Source of the DNA: JBAXRT01 sp037131065
GTDB lineage: Bacteria; Bacteroidota; Bacteroidia; Bacteroidales; FEN-979
Length of the DNA: 8,798 bases
Direction: 5' to 3'
Assembly: GCA_037131065.1 (NCBI GenBank)
Contig: JBAXRT010000125.1
Location: 1 to 8,798 of the forward strand
Each line of letters begins with the position of its first letter. Position 1 is the stretch's first letter. The translations under genes and the position numbers were made by a program. Of this stretch, positions 1 to 5,518 are shown one piece after another. The notes below the pieces were generated by a model. It worked only from the letters and a program-made list of their open reading frames with translations. It did no database searches and had not been told where the DNA came from.

Positions 1-378
1 TGGGATGATGCCAAATTTGCCGACTTTAATACTCAAATGGAAGACTATCTTGTAGCTCTTCCTCCTGCCACCAAAACGACTGTTATGGCTCAAAAATGGA
101 TCGCTCTGTATAATCAGGGATACCAGGCCTGGGCCGAGTACAACAGAACAGGTGAACCTACCTTCCTGCTGAAACCAGGAGAAGTTTCCTATGAGGATCC
201 TAATACCGGAACCAAATATTTGTTTGAACCACTGATCGTGATCAACGATGTTCCGAAGCGTATGACTTATCCGCAACAGGAATATACCGTGAATGGTTCC
301 AGCGCCACGGCTGCTGCCTCAGCAATTGGTGGTGACTATATGACCACCAAACTTTGGTGGGAACCTGCCGGAAAGTAA
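1..378 (+). CDS. SusD/RagB-family outer-membrane lipoprotein, C-terminal fragment (5' end outside window)
   Basis: The reading frame is open from base 1 to the TAA at 376-378 and gives the last 125 residues of a protein. The end matches the C-terminus typical of SusD/RagB lipoproteins, probably the SusD-like_2 group: a 'PKRMTYPQQE' segment (about residues 88-97), then an alanine/serine-rich stretch, 'GGDYMTTKLWW' and a short tail. SusD proteins are surface lipoproteins that sit as a lid on a SusC-type TonB-dependent transporter and bind glycans, peptides or other nutrients. The signal peptide, lipobox cysteine and TPR-like helices would all lie upstream, so they cannot be checked, and the ligand cannot be guessed from this piece. 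By family habit a susC partner should lie just upstream, outside the window. The gene ends 17 nt before a strong hairpin terminator and converges on the sphingolipid operon. The family call is fairly secure; the subfamily is less so. Confidence 0.8.
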   Translation, partial: WDDAKFADFNTQMEDYLVALPPATKTTVMAQKWIALYNQGYQAWAEYNRTGEPTFLLKPGEVSYEDPNTGTKYLFEPLIVINDVPKRMTYPQQEYTVNGSSATAAASAIGGDYMTTKLWWEPAGK

Positions 379-395
379 ATCCTCTTTCCGCTCAT

Positions 396-433
396 AAAAA
401 AACCTGGCAGTTTTCACTGCCAGGTTTTTTTTT
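396..433. terminator. Bidirectional intrinsic terminator between convergent genes
   Basis: A perfect 8-bp GC-rich stem (CCTGGCAG at 403-410 with CTGCCAGG at 417-424) closes a 6-nt loop (TTTTCA). Seven A residues at 396-402 can pair with T residues at 425-431, and the T run continues to 433. On the plus strand the hairpin is followed by nine T, and on the minus strand by seven T. It can therefore end both the SusD-like gene (+) and the sphingolipid operon (-). The TAA stop of the minus-strand gene (432-434) lies inside the T/A tract itself. Confidence 0.9.
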
Positions 434-1556
434 AGATATCCCTGATCCAGCACCTTCGCCGGATATGGATCCTGCTGTCGTAATTTTTCCAGATGGAGAT
501 CGCCCTGAAGTTCTCTTCAAGCTGGGGATGTGTGATCGCCTTCTTAATCCCTTTCTCCAAATAGACTTTCTGCAATTCATGGTACACCAGGGCCAGGACC
601 CCCTTCCCCTGGTAATCGGGGTGAACCCCGACCAGGTACATATGAACGGTATCATTATTTTTCATAGCCCTCAGCAGATGGATAAATCCAAACGGGAACA
701 GACTCCCCCCACATTTTTGCAGGGCCTTTGCAAGGCTTGGCATGGTTATTCCAAAACCAACGATGTCATCTTTTGAATCAATCACAAAAGAGATGAATTC
801 AGGACGGATAAACCCGAAATACTGTTTTGTATAGGCATCCATCTGGGCGATATTCAACGAGGCAAACCCGTATAAATTCCGGAAGGCATCGTTATAAAGG
901 GTAAAGAGTTTCCGGGCATAGGGCAGGATCTCTTTGGATTTCCTGGCATGAAGGAGCCGAAGCCCGTACTTTTCAGCGACAATGTCAGCCAAACGGGTGA
1001 CTTTATCGGGGATCTCCTTTGGGACCATTATTTCAAACTGTATCCAGTCGGTAGCCTTCCGAAAGCCAAGGTTAACCATATGAACAGGATAGTAGGGATA
1101 GTTATAGATTGCCGAAAGGCTTGAAAGTTCCTCAAATCCCTCTGTCAGCATCCCTTCATAATCCATATCGGTGAAACCGATCGGACCATGAATCCCGGTC
1201 ATCCCCTTTCCCCTTCCCCACCCGGCCACCGTATCAACCAGGAGCTTTGAAACATCCGGATCATCAATAAAATCAATCCATGAAAACCTGACAAGTTTCT
1301 CCTTCCACTGGTCATTTGCCTTATGGTTGATGATACCGGCGATCCTGCCGACAGGCTTGCCATCCCTGTATGCAATCCAGTATTCGGCTTCACAATATTC
1401 AAAAGCCGGATTTTTATCTTTCCGGAGGGTCCGGATCTCATCAAAACTGAGCGGGGGACACCAGTATTTATTGTTCCTGTAAATAGTGAATGGAAAATCG
1501 ACGAACCGTTTAAGGTCCCGGTGTGTGCTTACCTTTCTGATCTCGGTCAGGGGCAT
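432..1556 (-). CDS. GNAT-fold acyltransferase-like protein, copy B (candidate ceramide synthase paralogue)
   Basis: This 374-residue protein has no signal peptide or membrane segment, so it should be cytoplasmic or peripheral. Its C-terminal half carries a GNAT motif A, 'GVHPDYQGKGV' at about residues 310-320, where Q316-G317-K318-G319 would hold the pantetheine pyrophosphate of an acyl donor. It is about twice the length of a single GNAT domain. The N-terminal half has its own conserved blocks: 'WCPP' (32-35), 'GIHGPIGFTDMD' (121-132) and 'IYNYPYYP' (150-157). I place it in the YghO-like GNAT group. GNAT-family proteins act as bacterial ceramide synthases in Caulobacter, joining a fatty acyl chain to the amine of a long-chain base, and being in an operon with spt supports that role here. 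It is about 62% identical to copy A (2562-3683), with no gaps needed. Its ATG (1556-1554) lies one nucleotide after the TAG of the SDR gene, so translation is probably coupled. The GNAT fold is likely; the substrate is inferred from context. Confidence 0.8.
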   Translation of the reverse strand: MPLTEIRKVSTHRDLKRFVDFPFTIYRNNKYWCPPLSFDEIRTLRKDKNPAFEYCEAEYWIAYRDGKPVGRIAGIINHKANDQWKEKLVRFSWIDFIDDPDVSKLLVDTVAGWGRGKGMTGIHGPIGFTDMDYEGMLTEGFEELSSLSAIYNYPYYPVHMVNLGFRKATDWIQFEIMVPKEIPDKVTRLADIVAEKYGLRLLHARKSKEILPYARKLFTLYNDAFRNLYGFASLNIAQMDAYTKQYFGFIRPEFISFVIDSKDDIVGFGITMPSLAKALQKCGGSLFPFGFIHLLRAMKNNDTVHMYLVGVHPDYQGKGVLALVYHELQKVYLEKGIKKAITHPQLEENFRAISIWKNYDSRIHIRRRCWIRDI

Positions 1557-1557
1557 C

Positions 1558-2562
1558 CTATAACCATCCCTCTTTTTTGTACCACTCCAGGGTCTCCTTC
1601 ACCCCGGCATCAAGGTCATAGGCGGCCCTGAATGCAAAATCAGTGTTGAGCGGCGCTGTTTCGCATTTCCAGTTGGTACTGCTGAGGACGTTGTACTTGT
1701 CGGAATTCAGCGTTGGCGTGCCTCCCCAGAGTCCGTAGATTTTTTCAAGCGAGACCGAGATGGCCTTTACCAGCACTGTGGGGACTGTGAAGCTGAATGT
1801 CTTTTTCCCAAGGTGCTTTTTTGTGATCGCCGCAAAGGTGACCGAGTCGTATTCAAGTCCGTCGGATACGAAATACCCTTTGCGGACAACGGGTGACTCC
1901 AGGGCATCAAAAACAACCCTGACCAGGTCTCTGACATAGATGAAGGTGAGGATCTGTTTCCTGGTGCCAATGTAGGGTTCCAGTCCCTGTGAAATCGTTT
2001 TGAAAAAGACGTAATAATCGGTCTCTCTCGGACCATAGACCCCGGTCGGACGAAAGATAAGCCATGGGAAATCCTTAAGTGAGAGGATATATTTTTCCGC
2101 CTCCAGCTTGCTTCTTCCATAGATTTCGATGGGTTTCGGTTCATCGCTGAGTTTTACCGGCTCCAGGGTCAGCGGGTTTCCGGGACCAAAAGCAGCGAGG
2201 CTGCTGATGAAAAGGAATTTCGCTGGCACCATGCCCGTCTCAACAAGTGCTTCAATGAAATTCCGGGTATTCTGGTGGTTGATCCTTGAGTAGTCCTCCT
2301 TTTTCTGCGCCTTGGTCACGCCGGCATTGTGAACGATAAAGTCGAAACGGATATTCTGTTTCTTCAGTTCCTGCAGGGAGGCAGAAAGTGATGAAACGCT
2401 TGAAAAATCAAGCTCAACAAACCGGATGGCAGGATCGGCCAGGTATTTTTTTGAACTCGTTTTCCTTATCCCGGCATAAACGGCATATTTCCGTTTCAGT
2501 CCCTCCTCCACGAGGAAACTGCCGATGAATCCGCTTGCTCCGGTGATCAGAACGTTTGGCAC
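1558..2562 (-). CDS. cerR: NAD(P)-dependent SDR/epimerase-type reductase, CerR-like (3-ketosphinganine or 3-oxo-ceramide reductase)
   Basis: This is an extended/atypical short-chain dehydrogenase of 334 residues. The N-terminal Rossmann motif TGASGFIG lies at residues 7-14, 'HNAG' at 78-81, the active-site serine region 'ISSLAAFGPG' at about 119-128, catalytic Y148-G-R-S-K152 (YxxxK), and 'RPTGVYGPR' at 171-179. In the sphingolipid pathway, CerR-type members of this family reduce the 3-keto group made by serine palmitoyltransferase. The position between two acyltransferase-like genes and downstream of spt supports that role. I chose the GTG at 2562-2560 as start: it overlaps the TAG stop of the upstream gene by one base (TAGTG) and puts the Rossmann motif at the usual distance from the N-terminus. 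A TTG at 2583 would add seven residues and force a 22-nt overlap. Close relatives include nucleotide-sugar epimerases and dihydroflavonol reductase-like proteins, so the exact substrate rests on context. Confidence 0.82.
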   Translation of the reverse strand: MPNVLITGASGFIGSFLVEEGLKRKYAVYAGIRKTSSKKYLADPAIRFVELDFSSVSSLSASLQELKKQNIRFDFIVHNAGVTKAQKKEDYSRINHQNTRNFIEALVETGMVPAKFLFISSLAAFGPGNPLTLEPVKLSDEPKPIEIYGRSKLEAEKYILSLKDFPWLIFRPTGVYGPRETDYYVFFKTISQGLEPYIGTRKQILTFIYVRDLVRVVFDALESPVVRKGYFVSDGLEYDSVTFAAITKKHLGKKTFSFTVPTVLVKAISVSLEKIYGLWGGTPTLNSDKYNVLSSTNWKCETAPLNTDFAFRAAYDLDAGVKETLEWYKKEGWL

Positions 2563-3683
2563 TAAAAATGCTTTATCCAGCAACGCCTTGTGAGGTGCTG
2601 CCGTCCGTTAAAGTTCTTCCAGATGGTAAGGGCTTTGGCATTCTCTTCCAGCTGAGGGTTTGTGATGGCCCTCACCACATGATGCTTGATATAAGCCCTG
2701 TGCATTTCGTTATAGTATAATGCGTTCACTCCTTTTGCCTGGAAATCGGGCCTTACCCCGTTCAGGTACATATCGATGGTGTCATTCTTTTTCAGCGCTC
2801 TCAGGATGTAAATAAATCCGAAGGGGAAGAGTCTTCCTTTGCACTTTTGCAGAGCAAGGGTAAGGGATGGCATGGAGATGCCGAACCCTACAACATCATC
2901 ATGTTCATCAAGTACAAACGAAACGAATTCAGGCCTGATGAACCCGAAATACTGCTTGGTATACACGTCCATCTGTTTTTCAGTAAGCGGCGTATAACCG
3001 TAAAGATCGTCAAAGGCGCTGTTCAGCGTTTTGAACATCTTCTTGGCATAAGGCAGCAGCTCCTTTGACTTTTTTGCTTTCAGCACACGGAGTTTGTATT
3101 TTTCCTGGACAAGCTTTGTCATTCTTTCAAACTTGTCGGAAATCTCAGGCGGAATGCTAAATTCATACTGTACCCAGTCGGCAGCCCTCTGGTAACCCAG
3201 TTTGTCCAAATGTTCAGGGTAATAGGGATAGTTGTAGATCGAGGACATGGTGGCCAGTTCATCAAATCCCTTTATCAGCATGCCTTCATTGTCCATATCG
3301 GAAAAGCCCAGCGGCCCGTGAATTCCGTTCATGCCCTTCTCCCTGCTCCAGGCGGTCACTGTATCGAGCAGCGCTTTTGTGACGGCAAGGTCGTCGATGA
3401 AATCGATCCAGCCGAAGCGGACAAGCTTTTCATTCCACTTTTCGTTGGCTTTGTGATTGATGATCCCTGCGATGCGTCCAACGATATCATCACCCCTGTA
3501 TGCCAGCCAGTAAGCGGCTTCGCAGAAGTCGAAAGCCGGGTTTTTATTGCTGCTGAGCGTATTGAGCTCATCGAAGCGCATGGGCGGGCACCAGAATTTA
3601 TTACCCTCGTAAAGCTTAAATGGAAACCCGATGAATTTTTTCAGATCCCGTCGGGAGGATACTTTTTTAATCTCGATCTCCAT
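2562..3683 (-). CDS. GNAT-fold acyltransferase-like protein, copy A (candidate bacterial ceramide synthase)
   Basis: This 373-residue protein is the paralogue of the gene at 432-1556 and has the same layout: 'WCPP' (31-34), 'GIHGPLGFSDMD' (120-131), 'IYNYPYYP' (149-156), 'QYFGFIRPEF' (244-253), a GNAT motif A at about 309-319, and a C-terminal 'RRCWI' (366-370). Motif A here reads QAKG (315-318), with alanine in place of the first glycine of QGKG in copy B. No signal peptide or transmembrane helix is visible. The ATG at 3683 lies 20 nt after the stop of spt, which makes it the gene directly following the first enzyme of sphingolipid synthesis. The most economical role is N-acylation of 3-ketosphinganine or sphinganine from an acyl-CoA or acyl-ACP, as reported for GNAT-type bacterial ceramide synthases. 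Its stop codon (TAG, 2564-2562) overlaps the GTG of the reductase. The fold call is firm; the specific reaction is inferred from neighbours. Confidence 0.82.
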   Translation of the reverse strand: MEIEIKKVSSRRDLKKFIGFPFKLYEGNKFWCPPMRFDELNTLSSNKNPAFDFCEAAYWLAYRGDDIVGRIAGIINHKANEKWNEKLVRFGWIDFIDDLAVTKALLDTVTAWSREKGMNGIHGPLGFSDMDNEGMLIKGFDELATMSSIYNYPYYPEHLDKLGYQRAADWVQYEFSIPPEISDKFERMTKLVQEKYKLRVLKAKKSKELLPYAKKMFKTLNSAFDDLYGYTPLTEKQMDVYTKQYFGFIRPEFVSFVLDEHDDVVGFGISMPSLTLALQKCKGRLFPFGFIYILRALKKNDTIDMYLNGVRPDFQAKGVNALYYNEMHRAYIKHHVVRAITNPQLEENAKALTIWKNFNGRQHLTRRCWIKHF

Positions 3684-3703
3684 GTTGAAGATTTAAGACC
3701 TGA

Positions 3704-4891
3704 TCAGGTGATAATGCCAAGCCGTTTGCCGACCATGGCAAATTTGTCGAGGGCGATATCTACCTGTTCCCTCGTATGGGTCGCCATCAGTGAGAAACGG
3801 ATCAGGGTATTGTCCTTGTTCACGGCCGGCGCTACGACCGGGTTTACGAAGATCCCTTCATCCAGCAACAACTTGGTAAGGGTCAGTGTTTTAAGATTAT
3901 CGCGGATATAGAGGGGGATAATCGGAGTTACGGTATGACCGATGTCGAATCCGAGTTTGCGGAAATTATCTATGGCATAATGGGTGACATCCCAGAGATT
4001 TTTCATTCTCTCCGGTTCACTTTTCATGATCTCCAGCGCTGCAAGCACCGATGCGGCGGAAGCAGGAGTTACACTGGCGCTGAAAATCAGCGACCGGGAA
4101 TTGTGTTTGATATAATTGATGGTCTCAAAATCACTGGCGATAAATCCTCCCAGTGCTGCAAGGGATTTGGAGAACGTTCCCATGATCAGGTCAACCTTAT
4201 CTGTCAGCCCGAAATGCGACGCAGTCCCGGATCCATTCTCTCCGATCACGCCGATGGCATGTGCATCATCGACCATGACGGTGGCTTCGTATTTGTCGGC
4301 AAGTTTAACGATGGCCGGAAGGTCGGCGATATCGCCGTCCATGCTGAACACACCATCCACGACAATAAGTTTTATGCGTCCGGGTTCACACTTTTTAAGC
4401 AGGCGTTCAAGGGATTGCATGTCATTGTGCCTGAACTTTAAAACCTTTGCAAAAGATAAACGGGTAGCTTCAATGATGGAGGCATGGTCAAGCTCATCGA
4501 TAAGAATATAATCGTTTCTGCCGGTAACAGTGGGAATAACGCCGATATTCACCTGGAAACCCGTGCTGTAAACAAGGGCAGCATCTTTTTTTACAAACTC
4601 CGCCAGCTTCTGTTCAAGTTCAATGTGAAGGTCGAGGGTCCCGTTGAGAAAGCGGGAACCGGCACATCCGGAGCCATACTTGTCAATTGCTTTTTTCCCT
4701 GCCTCCTTGATTTTAGGATGGGTGGTCAGTCCAAGATAACTGTTGGACCCGAACATTAATACTTTTCTCCCATTCATCGTCACCACTGTATCCTGGTCCG
4801 ATTCAATCATCCGGAAAAAGGGGTAGAGCCCCATACGTTCAACCTTTTGCGGCTCTGTGTAATGGGCGAATTTCCGTTGTAGGGTCCTCAT
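3704..4891 (-). CDS. spt: Serine palmitoyltransferase (alpha-oxoamine synthase, PLP-dependent)
   Basis: This enzyme condenses L-serine with a long-chain acyl thioester, losing CO2, to form 3-ketosphinganine, the committed step of sphingolipid synthesis. At 395 residues it matches soluble bacterial alpha-oxoamine synthases (fold type I PLP enzymes). Visible motifs are 'SNSYLGL' (49-55), 'GSGCAGSRFLNGT' (73-85), H136 in 'DHAS' (stacks on PLP), D208 and H211 in 'VDDAH', the Schiff-base lysine K242 in 'GTFSKSLAALGG', and R365 in 'LIRFSLMATHT' (substrate carboxylate). Related enzymes in the family (glycine C-acetyltransferase Kbl, BioF, HemA) share most of these residues. The SRFLNGTLDLH form and the reductase and acyltransferase genes downstream favour serine palmitoyltransferase. 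No membrane anchor is present. The ATG at 4891 has only a weak Shine-Dalgarno, which is common in Bacteroidota. A TATCTTTG -7 element lies about 30 nt upstream, so the gene probably opens its own transcription unit. Confidence 0.9.
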   Translation of the reverse strand: MRTLQRKFAHYTEPQKVERMGLYPFFRMIESDQDTVVTMNGRKVLMFGSNSYLGLTTHPKIKEAGKKAIDKYGSGCAGSRFLNGTLDLHIELEQKLAEFVKKDAALVYSTGFQVNIGVIPTVTGRNDYILIDELDHASIIEATRLSFAKVLKFRHNDMQSLERLLKKCEPGRIKLIVVDGVFSMDGDIADLPAIVKLADKYEATVMVDDAHAIGVIGENGSGTASHFGLTDKVDLIMGTFSKSLAALGGFIASDFETINYIKHNSRSLIFSASVTPASAASVLAALEIMKSEPERMKNLWDVTHYAIDNFRKLGFDIGHTVTPIIPLYIRDNLKTLTLTKLLLDEGIFVNPVVAPAVNKDNTLIRFSLMATHTREQVDIALDKFAMVGKRLGIIT

Positions 4892-4919
4892 AATTTCTGG
4901 CGTGTGTTTTATATATGAG

Positions 4920-4927
4920 CAAAGATA
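4920..4927 (-). promoter_or_regulatory. Bacteroidota-type -7 element (TATCTTTG) for the spt operon
   Basis: On the minus strand the 45-nt gap between iorB and spt contains TATCTTTG, a perfect match to the Bacteroidota housekeeping -7 consensus TAnnTTTG. The predicted transcript would start near 4916-4913 and give a leader of roughly 22-25 nt before the spt ATG at 4891. A TTTG that could serve as the -33 element lies at 4957-4954, inside the iorB end, but the spacing is 26 nt instead of the usual 19-21, so that part is weak. No terminator hairpin is visible between iorB and spt, so read-through from iorAB is also possible. Confidence 0.55.
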
Positions 4928-4936
4928 AATAAATAA

Positions 4937-5518
4937 TTACATGTTTTGCCGTGCAAAATCGTTGCCTGCTTTCAGGGCTTTGAGATTCAGCTGGATCACC
5001 TCCTCCCCTTTCCTCCCGAAGATAAAGCGGATGGCATCCTCAATCTTTTCATAGGTCATCCCCAGGAAGGGTGCCGAGGCACCGAGAATGACCGTGTTTG
5101 CCGCCTTGACAGAGCCAGCCTCTTTTGCCAGGACGTCCGCGTCAAGGGCAATGTGATACGGCAGCGCTTCAATCTCTTTCATCACAGCCTCAATGTCGGG
5201 ATAATCGGGGATGTTGTTGAATGGTCTTGTGCTGGTGATGACCCATCCCTCCGGAGAGAGATAGGGAAGGTAACGCAGCGCCTCGAGCGGTTCCACAGAG
5301 ATGATCAGGTCAGCCTTGCCGAACGGGATCAGGTCGGAGGCGATATCCTGGTGCGATATCCTGAGATTCGACATCACATCGCCACCACGCTGGCTCATTC
5401 CGTGTACCTCCGATTGTTTAAGGTACATACCCTGCTCCAGGGCTGCATATCCGATGATCGATGCAATGGAAATGATCCCCTGGCCGCCAACCCCGGCAAG
5501 GATTATATCTTTCTTCAT
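4937..5518 (-). CDS. iorB: Indolepyruvate:ferredoxin oxidoreductase, beta subunit
   Basis: This 193-residue protein is the small subunit, a POR-gamma-type domain, of a 2-oxoacid:ferredoxin oxidoreductase. The nucleotide-binding-like motif 'GVGGQG' is at residues 9-14, and the family signature 'SEVHGMSQRGG' is at 37-47, where the gamma-type subunit helps form the CoA and active-site pocket. With IorA it converts aryl-pyruvates (from tryptophan, phenylalanine or tyrosine transamination), CoA and an oxidised electron carrier into aryl-acetyl-CoA, CO2 and reduced carrier. Length is normal for the family. The ATG at 5518 overlaps the iorA TGA in an ATGA junction (4 nt), so the two subunits are translationally coupled. 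The gene ends 45 nt before spt. The aryl preference is a family default and cannot be proved from the sequence. Confidence 0.9.
   Translation of the reverse strand: MKKDIILAGVGGQGIISIASIIGYAALEQGMYLKQSEVHGMSQRGGDVMSNLRISHQDIASDLIPFGKADLIISVEPLEALRYLPYLSPEGWVITSTRPFNNIPDYPDIEAVMKEIEALPYHIALDADVLAKEAGSVKAANTVILGASAPFLGMTYEKIEDAIRFIFGRKGEEVIQLNLKALKAGNDFARQNM

Noticed and set aside
354..776. Plus-strand open frame of 140 codons starting inside the SusD-like gene
   Set aside because: It reads through the terminator hairpin and then antisense to GNAT copy B, so it cannot be a sensible gene.
3210..3911. Long plus-strand open frame of 233 codons
   Set aside because: It lies antisense to spt and GNAT copy A, both of which have clear family motifs; it shows no recognisable domain and is a by-product of codon bias.
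3704..4891. Glycine C-acetyltransferase (Kbl) or BioF instead of serine palmitoyltransferase
   Set aside because: No threonine dehydrogenase or biotin genes are nearby, the GSGCAGSRFLNGTLDLH signature fits bacterial serine palmitoyltransferase better, and the downstream genes fit sphingolipid synthesis.
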